Source: Sanchytrium tribonematis
Lineage: Eukaryota > Sanchytriomycota > Sanchytriomycetes > Sanchytriales > Sanchytriaceae
NCBI GenBank assembly: GCA_018985235.1
Contig: JADGIG010000001.1
Span: forward strand, 1-64,000
Direction: 5' to 3'
DNA: 64,000 nucleotides
Part shown: positions 29,380-40,119 of the stretch, in pieces
How positions within the stretch are numbered: position 1 is the first letter of the stretch
Layout of the letters: every line of letters begins with the position of its first letter
Program-made: the position numbers and the translations under genes
The notes under the pieces: generated by a model
Seen by the model: only the letters and a program-made list of their open reading frames with translations
Databases searched by the model: none
What the model was told of the DNA's origin: nothing

Positions 29380-29706
29380 ATGAAACAAAAAAATTTGGCA
29401 AATCTAACATACAATTTTAAAGTTCAGTCTTACTCAAAAGGCGTCATTGCTTTAATTGCAGGGTCCTCTGCGGGTTACCTAGGATTTCAAGGTTTGTATG
29501 GTCTATATTATTGGTGTGCTTGGAGCTTACTTGGAAGCATGATAGAGATATTGAAAACTCAAGGCAATCCAGACAAGTACTTCTCAGAACGCACAAATTT
29601 AGTCTCATACGTCGCCACCACTTATGTTTCTTTGACGGCTAGTCTGGGTCTAACATACGTACTCTTTTGGACCTTCTTTTACAATATTATTCATGTCTAC
29701 CAATGA
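29380..29706 (+). CDS. EMC6: ER membrane protein complex subunit 6
   Basis: 108 aa with the EMC6 signature: SYSKGVIALIAGSSAGYLGFQGLYGLYYW, a short loop with KYFSERTNLV, and a closing TYVLFWTFFYNIIHVY. EMC inserts tail-anchored and multi-pass proteins into the ER membrane. It begins 36 bases after CMS1 on the same strand. Confidence 0.93.
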   Translation: MKQKNLANLTYNFKVQSYSKGVIALIAGSSAGYLGFQGLYGLYYWCAWSLLGSMIEILKTQGNPDKYFSERTNLVSYVATTYVSLTASLGLTYVLFWTFFYNIIHVYQ

Positions 29707-29767
29707 TATGGATGATCAAATAAAATTATAAATCAAATTGAGTCATTTAGAGTTTACTAAGGGATAG

Positions 29768-30685
29768 TCAGTTTGAAGCGGAAATAAAAAACCATTTATC
29801 AACCGAAGGGTCGATAGCGGCATCAGGTTGGACATCAGCGGCTGGAACTTTGCCTAATTCTTCTCCTTTCACTCTATATGGAGATTCTACAACAGCTGCA
29901 TTTGCTGTGCTAATTTCATATTTTTCAGTTTTGTTTGGAACTACATTTAATATAAGTTTTTTCCAATCTTCATGACAGCTTGAAATAATGTCATTTGCAT
30001 AAAGTCGACCTTTCGCGATGCCTCCAAAAGCAAATACATTTTCTTTCTTACCATCTGGAATCTTGTAAATTCTAAACCATTCATTTGTAGCTCTCATCAA
30101 ACCCGGCATATACTTTTCCACATCCTCTATATCGTGTAGCTTTGAGGCCAATGGATCCGTCACATCTATAACGATGATTTTCCAATCGGTTTCACCTTCA
30201 TCAAGTAATGCAACGCAACCCAAAACTTTCACTTGTTTTACCTGGCCAACGTAACCTACTCGCTCACCAATTTCGCATACGTCCAATGGATCGTTATCCC
30301 CAGCTGCTTTAGTATCAGGGTGAATGTGGGTTGGATCTTCCCAAGTCTGAGGAAATGCACCGTAGTTCCAAATATATCCTTTGTGAGGGAAGCAATTTCT
30401 CACAAATCTCACTTTTCCTTTTTTAATGTCCTGGGTGATAGGATTAAGCAAATTAGTTTTACTAATTTCCATTTTTGCATTGGTCCATCTTGGCACTTCT
30501 ACAATCATGTTCAAAATTCCATTTGCTTTGTCCGCATACAATGGAATATCGTGGAAAGGACTAATCGGCTTATCATCAACTTGCAAATATAATTTATATT
30601 CTTCGGTATGTTTTGCTCCAACTTGTCTTAGAGAATACATCAATCTCTTGGAAAACGTTTGAAAAATCCCCGTGTTGATATTCAT
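29768..30685 (-). CDS. IPP1: Inorganic pyrophosphatase, family I
   Basis: Hydrolyses pyrophosphate to phosphate. Catalytic signature [11 protein letters not shown] near the middle, with [28 protein letters not shown] and [12 protein letters not shown] also conserved. The ATG at 30685 (MNINTGIF) is chosen because the divergent ATG14-like gene starts only 11 bases away at 30697. This version carries a short N-terminal extension before [14 protein letters not shown] that may target mitochondria; a Met at 30640 would give the cytosolic form. Both could be made from one gene, which is inference. Confidence 0.94.
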   Translation of the reverse strand: MNINTGIFQTFSKRLMYSLRQVGAKHTEEYKLYLQVDDKPISPFHDIPLYADKANGILNMIVEVPRWTNAKMEISKTNLLNPITQDIKKGKVRFVRNCFPHKGYIWNYGAFPQTWEDPTHIHPDTKAAGDNDPLDVCEIGERVGYVGQVKQVKVLGCVALLDEGETDWKIIVIDVTDPLASKLHDIEDVEKYMPGLMRATNEWFRIYKIPDGKKENVFAFGGIAKGRLYANDIISSCHEDWKKLILNVVPNKTEKYEISTANAAVVESPYRVKGEELGKVPAADVQPDAAIDPSVDKWFFISASN

Positions 30686-30696
30686 TATAATCCTAT

Positions 30697-31830
30697 ATGG
30701 AAACTCTAAGTATATGCAGCCAATGCAAGCAAAATCAGCCATTTATATGCCTTTCATGTGTTCAAAAAGAAAAGAATACGCTCAGAACTCAGCTACCAGA
30801 TTTACGTAAACAATATGGAATTCTAGAAAAGAAACTTCAGCCACAGAATTGGAATAATTCTTTTACTCTTTTCAAGCACTGGAGAGATGTTTTCATTACC
30901 AAATGTCAAATCGAACGGCGAAAAATAGGTGAATTACAAGCTAAAATCAACGCTTTGAGGTCTAAAATTTATTTTGAAATTCCCAACCACCCAAAAGTCG
31001 ACGAGGTCGATATAAATAATAATTTTACAAAAATTCAAAAATTCAAGGAAACTCAGGTTTTAGATTTGAGGTTCAAATTGCAGATCGACTTTTACCATTC
31101 GTTGGATATGTACTCAAGTTATCGAAATGACACTGCCTATGCTAATATTATAGGTAGTATACCCTGCCCCATTCAAATCAGCGTTTTTCAGCTTCCTATT
31201 GAGGATTTGTTAGGAATTTTAGGGCACTCTTGTTTAGTTTTAAAATTATTTGAAAAGTTTTACGGAATTGAATTACAATTTGACTATCAATTAAGGAACA
31301 GTCATTCAAAAGTTTCTGTTCATCATAACATGTCAGGCATTCCTGTTTTGCAGGAATATGAGTATGATTTATATATACCGGAATCAGTATTCCATTGGAA
31401 AAACGAAAAAGACGAAAATTTGGATGTGAATTACATCAAAAATTTTATTATAGCAATTAGCCTGTTGATTTACGAAATATCTTGCTTATACGAAATCCAA
31501 GATATGATGCATTTCATAAAGAATCCATTTTCTCTTCTTCTAAATCCTCCCAACGAAGCTAAATACGACAGGCAAGTTTTGGAAATCATGAAGCTTGTGG
31601 TAGAGGAATTTCTCAAAGTACCTGCATTTAATAATTTGCTAGAACAAGTATTAAGACCGTCCGGATATGGAATGATAAATGAAATCTCGTCGGAATCTTC
31701 AACTCATTCATTGGAAGACTATACCATTCTGAAAGTTACTGAAGAGCAGCCACATCAGATCACTGAAATCTGGGAAGATCTTAAGTATCATTTAAAACTT
31801 CTTCATCCACCTTTCGATATTTTAAATTAA
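30697..31830 (+). CDS. ATG14/Barkor- or UVRAG-like PI3-kinase complex subunit
   Basis: 377 aa. It starts with a double CxxC ([15 protein letters not shown], residues 7-21) as in ATG14, followed by a coiled coil (about 25-95) and a beta/alpha C-terminal region with [17 protein letters not shown] and [12 protein letters not shown]. This order suits ATG14, which directs the VPS34-VPS15-Beclin complex to autophagy sites. UVRAG/VPS38 is the alternative. The assignment is from layout and the cysteine motif. It shares an 11-bp start-to-start spacer with pyrophosphatase. Confidence 0.5.
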   Translation: METLSICSQCKQNQPFICLSCVQKEKNTLRTQLPDLRKQYGILEKKLQPQNWNNSFTLFKHWRDVFITKCQIERRKIGELQAKINALRSKIYFEIPNHPKVDEVDINNNFTKIQKFKETQVLDLRFKLQIDFYHSLDMYSSYRNDTAYANIIGSIPCPIQISVFQLPIEDLLGILGHSCLVLKLFEKFYGIELQFDYQLRNSHSKVSVHHNMSGIPVLQEYEYDLYIPESVFHWKNEKDENLDVNYIKNFIIAISLLIYEISCLYEIQDMMHFIKNPFSLLLNPPNEAKYDRQVLEIMKLVVEEFLKVPAFNNLLEQVLRPSGYGMINEISSESSTHSLEDYTILKVTEEQPHQITEIWEDLKYHLKLLHPPFDILN

Positions 31831-31874
31831 ATTATAGAAGCTTTTGAATTTGAGGTCGAATAAAACAATTCCCC

Positions 31875-32649
31875 GTGTTTATGCTTATTTTTGTTTGCTT
31901 AGCTCTGATTTTTGCCTACGACGAATTGGACTTTGAATTGTTCAATATTCACCAACAGGCGTTGAAATTATTTCCCCAAGAAAATCAGCATTATACCAAT
32001 TGGTATATTGTATTAGGTGTAGAAGGATTTTCAGACTTTAAAAAAATTAAAAAGGCCTATAAACATATTTCACTGAAATATCATCCTGATAAAATACCGA
32101 AAAAGGACCCAAGTACATTAGAAAAGGTCAATTTGAAGGAACTCAAGCCAGGGAAAGAAACTATCAAACATTTGGCCACTAACATGGCTGATCCTCATCA
32201 GTATTACAGCCTTGTAACTGTGATTTATAACACTCTGAAGCAGTCGCATAAGAAAGAAAGATATGATCATTACTTTAAATTTGGGTATTTTCGATTTATA
32301 TAGAATGCCGATCCTTAAGGATGGCGAATACAGAGTGAAGCGATATCAACCTTCAATCTGGTTCGTTTTTGCGTTTTTATTTGTTTTAAGCGTTGGTGTT
32401 CATGCTTTAGTTCTTTTCGTAAAAGATGTGCAAATTAAATCAAAATACGGTAGAATTCCAGAAGTAATGACCTTGCAAGATAAAGATGAACTGAAAAAAC
32501 TGGTTAAAAAGTATGATCTCACAAAAGAGGAAATTCAAGACAAGAGCCTTTTACAAATCAAAGAAGATATTGGGGAGTATGAGCCGTTTTCTTACAAAGA
32601 TGTATGGTTATTCAAGATTTTAAGCAAAAAAGCAGATAAAATAGAGTAA
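31875..32649 (+). CDS. ERJ5: ER J-domain protein ERJ5-like, one 19-nt intron
   Basis: Spliced length 251 aa. An N-terminal signal sequence (residues 1-14) is followed by a lumenal J domain with HPD at 70-72 (YHPDKIPKK) and the helix YNTLKQSHKKERYDHYFKFG. After intron 32285..32303 come RYQPSIWFVFAFLFVL, the post-J membrane segment of ERJ5, and a cytosolic tail. It would be an Hsp70 (BiP/Kar2) partner in ER folding. Yeast Erj5 shares the YDYYLQNGF-then-MKPKTWFLLAF order. Confidence 0.78.
32285..32303 (+). other. 19-nt intron in ERJ5-like gene, phase 2
   Basis: GTATTTTCGATTTATATAG. Splicing joins the J domain (KFG) to MPILKDGEYRV and the membrane segment. Retention ends at its own TAG. A at -6. 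Confidence 0.9.
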
Positions 32650-32651
32650 AT

Positions 32652-33032
32652 TTACTTCAAATTATCGTAGTGCTGCTTTTCATCAATTTCACGCTCAACA
32701 TCTCGAACCAATTTGGTTAATTGCATGTCACTTTCCATTTTTGAAAGTTGTTGTCCTTTTGGAACTTCTTCTTTCTGATTAATTGACAATTGCATTGCGC
32801 GTTTTTGTCTATACATTCTTTGTTGAAGCTCCTCTTTTGGAAGTCTTTTAATAGCCTTCTTTACTGCTTCATCTTCTGTTCGAAGTAAGTCGTCATATTT
32901 CAGGCCAACTTTTCTATATCCTGCTAGATCTTGATATTTTGAAGCTATTGGAACGATAACACTGCGTAAAGAATTGGAGCTTCTTATGGTCTTGACAATT
33001 GCTTGAGTAATTTTGGAATAAACTCTCTCCAT
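32652..33032 (-). CDS. QCR7: Cytochrome bc1 complex subunit 7
   Basis: Small matrix-side subunit of complex III. Core sequence IASKYQDLAGYRKVGLKYDDLL then KAIKRLPKEELQQRMYRQKRAMQLSI matches QCR7/UQCRB, and the Lys/Glu-rich C-terminal helix is typical. I use the ATG at 33032 (MERVYSKI), giving about 126 aa, the family length. An in-frame Met at 33113 overlaps the upstream RPB11 stop. Complex III is therefore present. Confidence 0.9.
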   Translation of the reverse strand: MERVYSKITQAIVKTIRSSNSLRSVIVPIASKYQDLAGYRKVGLKYDDLLRTEDEAVKKAIKRLPKEELQQRMYRQKRAMQLSINQKEEVPKGQQLSKMESDMQLTKLVRDVEREIDEKQHYDNLK

Positions 33033-33109
33033 CAGAAATTTGAAACGAGGATTATAAATTTTCAAATTGATTAACGACAGTATAGCGGCGAGTTCATTCC
33101 ACTTCATAA

Positions 33110-33454
33110 TCAATGCATTTTATTTTGAATTTCTTTGGAAAAATTTACTTTAAGCTTCCCAATCTCTTCTAAAATTTGTGTCAAAGTCAACTCAAATACC
33201 TCTGCTGGGGAACTATCGCCGTCTGTCGATATTCGAAGTTCAAAATTGTGCTGTAGGGGATGAGGTACTTTATATCCAGCAAATATGACATTCTTTTGTC
33301 TTTGCAATTTTTGTACAATCCACTGCGCTACGGTATGGTCTTCTCTTTCTATTTTAAATATTGCAGTGTTAGGCTTTGTATCGTCTTTTTTCATTTCCAG
33401 TTTCTTCGTATTCGAAGGAAGCACAATTGCTTCAAATCTGTCTGGTAGATTCAT
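33110..33454 (-). CDS. RPB11: RNA polymerase II subunit RPB11
   Basis: 114 aa, the family length. Shows the N-terminal MNLPDRFEAIVLP, then the alpha-motif region with DTKPNTAIFKIEREDHTVAQWIVQKLQ and FAGYKVPHPLQHNFELRIST, and a C-terminal helix. It pairs with RPB3 in the assembly core of Pol II. Its stop lies close to the QCR7 gene on the same strand. Confidence 0.96.
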   Translation of the reverse strand: MNLPDRFEAIVLPSNTKKLEMKKDDTKPNTAIFKIEREDHTVAQWIVQKLQRQKNVIFAGYKVPHPLQHNFELRISTDGDSSPAEVFELTLTQILEEIGKLKVNFSKEIQNKMH

Positions 33455-33493
33455 TTGTTTTGGAAGGAGTTGTCAAATTTTATAATTATTTTA

Positions 33494-34949
33494 TTAGCAT
33501 CGACTTATACCCCGAAAAGCTTCCAAATTATTTAAAACTTCTTCATCAACAGATCCGCATACGTATTTTCCAGTAAATACTGAATCCTCAAACTCAGTTA
33601 TTGCCGGATTAAATTTTGTACAGCATGTTTTAAGTTCTTCAATATTCATATAAACCACTGCATCTGCACCCAAAGCCGCTGCTATTTCTGAATTGCTTTT
33701 TTGATAAGCAATTAATTCTTGCCTTGTTGGCATATCTATTCCGTAAACATTAGGCCATCTATATGAGTACAAATTACTTAATTTCAGGAGCGCAACTTGC
33801 AAAATAAACTTTTTTAGCACCGCATTCTCTCGCCATGTTTATTATCTCCTTCGATGTTGTGCCCCGTACCACACTATCGTCTACAAGTAGAACATTTTTG
33901 CCCTCAAATTCTGATATTATCGGTGATAGTTTTCTCCTGACTGCTTTCACCCTCAGCGTTTGACCAGGCATTATAAAAGTTCTGCCAATATATCTGTTTT
34001 TAATAAAGCCCTCTCGGTATGGGATCTCCAAATTTTGAGCTACCTGCAATGCACTTACTCTAGATGTGTCCGGCACAGGAATGATAACTTCAATATCTTT
34101 CAAAATATCAGAGAGTTTGCTTTTAATTCTACAAGCCATCTTCTCGCCCATAGATAATCTGGCCTTGTAAACGCTGATTCCATCCATTACAGAATCAGGT
34201 CTAGAGAAGTAAATGTACTCAAACAAACACGGTGTGTACGAAAATGCAACAGTGCTATGCATTGATAGTCTATTGTCAAGCTTTCTGATTACTACCTGCC
34301 CTGGGCCAATATCTTTTATCATTTTAAAACCTAAGAGAGACAGTGCAACACTTTCAGAAGCAATTCCGAAATCATTTGTATCATTCATGCCATAGCATAA
34401 TGGACGAATCGCCCAGGGGTCTCTGAACCCAACAAGACCAAAGCCTGCAATCAATAGAACGCAGGCATAACCTCCTTTACAAATTTCATTAATTTTTTTG
34501 ATAGCGCTAACAACATTTTCTTCTGAAGGATCCTCATCGGATAAGAATGAAGCGAATAGGTTAAGCAATAATTCGGTGTCCGAATCAGTATTGATATGTC
34601 TTGATTTGCCAATGAGCGATTTAATCTCTCTAGTATTAACCAAATTTCCGTTGTGAGCAATTGCTAGTCCAAATGGTGAATTAACGTAGAGTGGCTGAAC
34701 TAGATTTATACTATTATCTCCGCTGGTAGGATAACGTACATGACCGATTCCGCAGTTACCCTTTAGGGAAGCCAACTCGGCGTCAGGGATGTCCTTGACT
34801 AAACCTTTCTTTTTTGTTTGATAAAATCTAGAATTATTTAATGTGAGTAGTCCACATGCATCTTGTCCTCGGTGTTGCAGTGTTGATAATGATTCATATA
34901 GCAATGATGAACATGGTGATTGTAATGAGAGTCCGACGATTCCACACAT
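33494..34949 (-). CDS. ADE4: Amidophosphoribosyltransferase, one 19-nt intron
   Basis: First committed enzyme of purine synthesis: PRPP plus glutamine to phosphoribosylamine. Spliced 478 aa. Cys2 (MCGIVG) is the glutaminase nucleophile. LQHRGQDACG, IGHVRYPTSG and HNGNLVN follow, then the PRPP loop VLLVDDSVVRGTTSKE in the second domain. After intron 33759..33777 the chain continues WPNVYGIDMPTRQEL, a strongly conserved stretch. Purine synthesis de novo argues against a fully host-dependent nucleotide supply. Confidence 0.97.
33759..33777 (-). other. 19-nt intron in ADE4, phase 2
   Basis: GTAATTTGTACTCATATAG on the minus strand. Splicing gives SCAPEIKWPNVYGIDMPT. Retention gives an immediate TAA from the donor. 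A at -6. Confidence 0.95.
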
Positions 34950-35024
34950 AGAATAAAAATTTAGAATAAAAGGGGATACAACTGATTTAACTTTGTCAAC
35001 GACGATCCCTATAACTTTTATTTA

Positions 35025-36287
35025 TCAAGTTTGCGACAAAAGAATTGGAATTTGAGTTCCGATTGAGATAACACATGCTTTGGGAAAATTTTTAGCCATA
35101 GATGATCGTTCTTGAACAATGTTCCAAGTTTGATTTTTAAGATCAAAATACTTGACAGAACCAAGCTTGACAGATTTTTTGACTGTATTCGCAGATAAAT
35201 TAAATGCACCGGATAAGAATTTGGTGCTATTGGTCTCCGTTTCTTTATTTACAAACACAAAACTGGAAAATTGGTCCTTCATAGATAAAATGTCATTGAA
35301 TCTTTGGTCACTAATATCCGAAGGCCTATACAACGCCTTATAAACCAAACTAATATCCTCAGAAGAGCTTCTCCGGATTGGGTTCCAGCAAACATTTACG
35401 ATGAAGTTTGCTAATGCTGTATTCGTAGAATTAGGTTCCAAATTAGATAATTTTAAGACGTAGTCGCGCAGAGACTCTATGGGAAGATTATATATAAAAT
35501 GGTACAAGTAAACAGCATCATTAAAATTATTAGAAATTATGGGACTTCCACGTTTATCGATTTTGAAAGTAGATTTTCCAAGCTTTTGCCCAGATTCGTC
35601 TGTCAATATATTTGTTGTGATTCCATATAATGATCCTACGTCACTTTTTACTTTTCGAGCTAAATCTATTCCACTAAGGATGTTTCCGAATTGATCGGAT
35701 CCACCCAATTGAATTGAACAATTGTGATGATCCATTAAATGGCAAAAGTCATTAGCTTGGAAAATCATATAACTGAATTCAGTGAAGCTAATTCCAGTTT
35801 TAAGACGGGCAGATACGCTATCTCGAGAAAGCATTTGATTAATTTGAAAATTCTTTCCTAGACTTAGAAATTCTTTTAGTGTTATATTATTCCATGAATT
35901 TTTTAATATCTTAAAAGGATTGCTGAATTTCATCATTTCTTGTGAGTTTTTGCTTATAATTTTTACCTTGTCAGTAATTTGTTTGCTATTTTCAACTACA
36001 ATTGCCTCTTGTATGGCTTTTCTTTCTTTGGCTCTACCAGATGGATCCCCAATCATTCCAGTAAACTCACCAATCAAAATTATACCAATGTGGTTATATT
36101 TTGAAAACCAATTACATGCCATAAGCTGAGCAAAATGACCTAAATGTAAATATGGTGCTGTGGGGTCGATACCCAAATAAAACGTTCTTGGCTGGCTTAA
36201 AAATAATTCCAATTCGCCGAATGTTTTAGGCGTCTGTGCTGTGGTTTGATTCAACAGCAAACGCTCTTGCAATTTCTTTAAAATCAT
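35025..36287 (-). CDS. MSY1: Tyrosyl-tRNA synthetase, mitochondrial type
   Basis: Class I enzyme. It has GIDPTAPYLHLGHFA (HIGH site), QLGGSDQFGNILSGIDLARK, and KLGKSTFK (KMSKS site), then an S4-like C-terminal domain (LSANTVKKSVKLGSVKYFD). The bacterial/mitochondrial subtype is shown by the long insertion and S4 domain. Start at the ATG 36287 (MILKKLQERLLL); the frame runs on to 36320 but would overlap UBC6. A basic N-terminus suits import into mitochondria. Confidence 0.94.
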   Translation of the reverse strand: MILKKLQERLLLNQTTAQTPKTFGELELFLSQPRTFYLGIDPTAPYLHLGHFAQLMACNWFSKYNHIGIILIGEFTGMIGDPSGRAKERKAIQEAIVVENSKQITDKVKIISKNSQEMMKFSNPFKILKNSWNNITLKEFLSLGKNFQINQMLSRDSVSARLKTGISFTEFSYMIFQANDFCHLMDHHNCSIQLGGSDQFGNILSGIDLARKVKSDVGSLYGITTNILTDESGQKLGKSTFKIDKRGSPIISNNFNDAVYLYHFIYNLPIESLRDYVLKLSNLEPNSTNTALANFIVNVCWNPIRRSSSEDISLVYKALYRPSDISDQRFNDILSMKDQFSSFVFVNKETETNSTKFLSGAFNLSANTVKKSVKLGSVKYFDLKNQTWNIVQERSSMAKNFPKACVISIGTQIPILLSQT

Positions 36288-36309
36288 TTTCAAAACAAAT
36301 TTGTAGGAG

Positions 36310-36888
36310 ATGAGTTCCAATAAGCGACTACTGAAAGAAATAATGGAGCTTCAAAATGATCCTGATATCCATATTAGTATTCTTGAGGATATGAATGACG
36401 TCCATTATACGATTAGAGGTCCCACTGATTCAATTTATGAAAACGGTCTATACCATGGAAGATTATTGATTCCATCCCAATACCCATTAAAACCACCTTC
36501 TATATATTTCATGACTCCTAATGGCCGATTTGCAATTGACACCAAGATCTGTCTCTCCATCTCTGATTTTCACGAAGAATCCTGGAATCCTTCTTGGTCT
36601 CTGAGAACAGCCCTTTTAGCAATATCAGCATTTATGAACCAGGAAACTCCTGGTGCTATAGGATACATACAAGTTAATGAACCTGAGAGAAAGCGAATGA
36701 CTAAATTATCAAGAACTTGGGAATGCCCAATGTGCAAACAGCCCAACAACCATTTTTTACAAGTCGAAGAAGAAGAAGAAGCAGAACCTGCTAAGCAAGA
36801 TCTGCATGGAAAATCTCACACATTGGACTTTATGATTTTGGCTTGTCTACTACTCGCCTTTGCTATCTTTATAAATAAATTTATCTAG
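36310..36888 (+). CDS. UBC6: Tail-anchored ubiquitin-conjugating enzyme
   Basis: ER-associated degradation E2 of the UBC6/UBE2J family. Catalytic Cys81 is in TKICLSISDFHEESWNPSW, the family's variant of the E2 active site. A short cysteine/Glu-rich linker (WECPMCKQPNNHF, then Glu runs) precedes a C-terminal membrane anchor (about 172-190). 192 aa. It starts 22 bases from the divergent TyrRS gene, so the two share a minimal promoter. AATAAA overlaps the last codons. Confidence 0.93.
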   Translation: MSSNKRLLKEIMELQNDPDIHISILEDMNDVHYTIRGPTDSIYENGLYHGRLLIPSQYPLKPPSIYFMTPNGRFAIDTKICLSISDFHEESWNPSWSLRTALLAISAFMNQETPGAIGYIQVNEPERKRMTKLSRTWECPMCKQPNNHFLQVEEEEEAEPAKQDLHGKSHTLDFMILACLLLAFAIFINKFI

Positions 36889-36954
36889 TTGAAGTTTAGT
36901 GCATAATTTTGAATCTAACAAAACGACTTGAATATTTACACTTGAAAATGAAAT

Positions 36955-38827
36955 TTGACGGGTGTAGTGTTTCTCGAATCTAAAACAAATTGTCAAATGC
37001 TGGATTTGCTTTTTGGTAGACAAAGCCGAACTTATAGGAGGCTTCAATTTCTATTACCTGCAGTATATGCCTACTCAAAATTAGTTAAACCCTACCTGAG
37101 AAACAGAAAAGACAATTTGGTGAAATTCTTATTCGGGGTGTTCTTAATTTACAGATGTGTCCAAAACATTCCGCTTTTGATCGGAATCGATCCACCAGAG
37201 ACCCAATCTGGATATTCAAGAGATTACTTTCGAGCAATGTGGATTACTCAAAGTATGGACGCTGGATTTTGGACATTCGCCAAAATTCGAATTAAGTGGA
37301 TTCGAGATATATTGAGCGTCTTAGCTACTGGTTATTATTTGATTGCTTATGACACTGCGGCTGCAAAATGCGCCAAGTTCAGAGGCCAGCCAACGGTGAA
37401 TATGCTAAAATTGAGTTGGGAGAAACAAAAAAACTTTATTTTTTCTGCAATAATTAAGGCGCAATTACCAAAATTAGGATATACAGAAGTCTTGAAATTG
37501 CAAAGAGATCCAGAAGAATGGGGATATACAGAATCTGATCCTAATACTCAAAATACAATCACACATTTTTATTACACTGGTTCAAAAGAAGAATTTAAAG
37601 ATCAAAATGACATAATTTATTTCATACCAGGCGGTGGTTGGCTTGCTACTGACCCCACATCTCATGAAGAATATATATATGATCTTGCCAAATTTACTAA
37701 CTTGCCAATAATTGCTCTCGACTATTTAAAATCTCCCAAATACCCATTTCCTTATGCACTAGAAGAATGCCTGGCATTTTACAAGCGATTTGTACTTTCA
37801 AACGGAGCCAGTTTGGGAATGAATCCTACTAGAACCAGGCGGAGGGTTATTTTATTAGGTGATTCGGCTGGAGGGAATCTCGCTTGCGGTTTAACGATAA
37901 AATTAATTATGGAAGATTTTACAGTTCCACATCATTTAATAATGATGTACCCATGTTTAAATTTAGATTTAAAATGCTGGCTTGAGCCTCAAAATATAGA
38001 GCTGCTAAATACCGCAGAATTAAGGAGAGTGAATTCTTTTTTAGATACCAACACTGGTGAACACCGTAGAACTAAAAGCTTTGTTAACCTTACATCAGAA
38101 GATGTCAATGGAAAATCAGAGAACGTTAAAAGAAACAAGTCTTTCTTTGATCTGTCGAAAAAGATGGTAGATGACTATCAAAACAGAGACGACAACAGAG
38201 AACCTTCAATATGGACCGAATTTGGAAATCGTTATGATATTGAAGATGAAAAAAATTTACGACGTCTTTCTAGAGACATTGAGAGTCCGTCACGACTATC
38301 CAGAGACAATCCAATGAGCGCTTCAATATCTAGTATGAAAAAGTTTGATTTCGAAATCAACGAATCGGCTCCTGCTTCAGTTTCGTACTTTCGAGATGCT
38401 TCTCAGTATAAGGCTAGCCACATTGCTATGACATCCCGTATTTGTTTTTTTCAGGATAAAATACTGCCCGCAGAATTGATGCGTGCATTGGTTTTGCTTT
38501 ATTTGAAGTCATCTCCAGTAGATCCACAAATTAGCACCAATTTTGTATTGAGTCCATTGTTAGCTCCGGATTCTATTTTAGAGCATTTTCCGAAAGTTTC
38601 TATCTTAGTTGGCGATAGAGATCCTATACTCGATGATTCTGTTTTATTTGCTGCCAAGCTAAGAAGAGCGCAGAAAGACCACGATGTTGCCAGATTGACA
38701 GTCATTCCTGGTTGGTAATTATTGCTTATTTAGGAGCCATGGCTTTTTACTTTTCAAATCTTTTTTACCGAAATCCATAGAAGGGACTAAGATATTGTCA
38801 GAATGGGCATTGGAATCGTTAGAATAA
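36955..38827 (+). CDS. Alpha/beta-hydrolase of the hormone-sensitive lipase family, one 19-nt intron
   Basis: Spliced 617 aa. N-terminal hydrophobic region (about 30-130), then an HSL-type hydrolase: oxyanion motif PGGGW at 225-229 (family HGGG), serine nucleophile GDSAGG at 302-307, and a catalytic Asp in VGDRDPILDD. The catalytic His (WSHGF) is encoded only after intron 38715..38733. An insertion of about 130 residues (345-475), rich in Ser, Arg and Asp, interrupts the fold after MMYPCLNLDLK and may be regulatory. Probably a lipid-droplet or ER neutral lipase or steryl esterase. A later Met at 36997 (MLDLLFGR) may be the true start. Confidence 0.82.
38715..38733 (+). other. 19-nt intron in lipase gene, phase 2
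   Basis: GTAATTATTGCTTATTTAG. Splicing adds 31 codons that carry the catalytic His (PGWSHGF). Retention gives an immediate TAA. A at -6. Confidence 0.93.
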
Positions 38828-38834
38828 ATTTATT
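38823..38834. terminator. Palindromic AATAAATTTATT between convergent stops
   Basis: A perfect 12-bp palindrome carrying AATAAA on both strands. The lipase TAA (38825-38827) is inside it, and the AVT transporter stop begins at its far edge. Likely a shared bidirectional poly(A) signal (inference). Confidence 0.6.
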
Positions 38835-40042
38835 TACTTGCATCGGTCGACTTGGATCTCTACTTCTCCATACAACAATTTATGAAATGCAATTGAGCTT
38901 GCGAATATTGTAGCAATGATTCCAAAACAGATTAAAAAGTAGCAGAAGAATTTCTGATAACTGTGTTTAGCACAACTCTTCAGGTACAATAATGGTGGAT
39001 ATATAAAACTAACAGGCATTCCACAAAATGCTCCTATAAATGAAACAAATATGTCAAGTGAATTGGTTCCCATAAATGCAATTAAAGCAGCAATGATTGT
39101 AAGTGCCGATCGGTATACTTTCCTAGTGAATGAATAACTATCTTTGGAAAAAAGAGGCTCCTCCAATATCTCAATAGCAGGGAAAAATTGCAAAGGAAGC
39201 GAAAGCATTACAGCTATCACATAACCAATTTGTATAACTTGTAAAGCAATTGTGCTTGGAAAATTTAGCAAAATGACTGTTTCTACTGCATCTCCAAAAG
39301 CGGCCAGTCCCAAAGTTCCAATTAAAATATAAATTATAGAAACAAGAAGTAAAGTGGTAACTAAAACCATACCAAATTTTCTTGGTTCTTTCATTGATTG
39401 CGATATTGGAATTACAAGTCCGAATCCCTCGTACGTAAAAATTGCAGTTCCCAGAAAAAGACTAGTATTTCCTAAACTATTAAATAAATGAATTTCGGCA
39501 GGATTAGAAATAATTTTAAGTGTGCAATTAAATAATACAAAGAAGATGCCAGTGAACATTAAAATATTACCAAATAATGCAAATTTAGCCAAGCTTTGTA
39601 TATTTCGAATCAAAACAAGTGGAATATAAATAATTAATTGTACGGCTATTAATATAAACCAATCGTGTATTTCATATCTACAATTTGTCAAAGTAGAAAC
39701 AAGGTCCTTAATATTAGAAGCTACAAACAACATATAAACCATAACAAATCCAAATTGACAGAACACCAACGATGTGCGAACAGAATTTCGAAATAATGTA
39801 CCATACAACACTCCAGCTATGTCCTGATAACTACCTGGAATAACTAATGAAGATTTAAATAACAAATACATACCACATAAACTAAGAGTTGCCATTAAGA
39901 CTAAGAGCAAAAAACTTCCACCTATTCCGCCATTAAGAAATGCTTTTGGCAGAAATAGAACACCTGTTCCGATGAACCCTTTTAGCATCAAAAGTATTGC
40001 ACTGCTTACACTTCCACTAGATTTTGTAGAGATGTGTGCCAT
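38834..40042 (-). CDS. Vacuolar/lysosomal amino acid transporter, AVT3/AVT4 (SLC36-like)
   Basis: 402 aa with about eleven membrane spans. SAILLMLKGFIGTGVLFLPKAFLNGG at the N-terminus is the AAAP-family first helix, and GTAIFTYEGFGLVIPISQSMKEP is the conserved helix 6 motif. AVT3/4 and SLC36 proteins export neutral amino acids from vacuole or lysosome to cytosol. The short N-terminus (about 12 residues) is more like SLC36 than the long yeast AVT3 tail. Confidence 0.9.
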   Translation of the reverse strand: MAHISTKSSGSVSSAILLMLKGFIGTGVLFLPKAFLNGGIGGSFLLLVLMATLSLCGMYLLFKSSLVIPGSYQDIAGVLYGTLFRNSVRTSLVFCQFGFVMVYMLFVASNIKDLVSTLTNCRYEIHDWFILIAVQLIIYIPLVLIRNIQSLAKFALFGNILMFTGIFFVLFNCTLKIISNPAEIHLFNSLGNTSLFLGTAIFTYEGFGLVIPISQSMKEPRKFGMVLVTTLLLVSIIYILIGTLGLAAFGDAVETVILLNFPSTIALQVIQIGYVIAVMLSLPLQFFPAIEILEEPLFSKDSYSFTRKVYRSALTIIAALIAFMGTNSLDIFVSFIGAFCGMPVSFIYPPLLYLKSCAKHSYQKFFCYFLICFGIIATIFASSIAFHKLLYGEVEIQVDRCK

Positions 40043-40119
40043 CCCGTTTTTATTCTGTGAAACATTTATTGGTCTTCAATTTGTACGACCTTGTATTTGT
40101 ATCAAAAATTGAATCCCAC

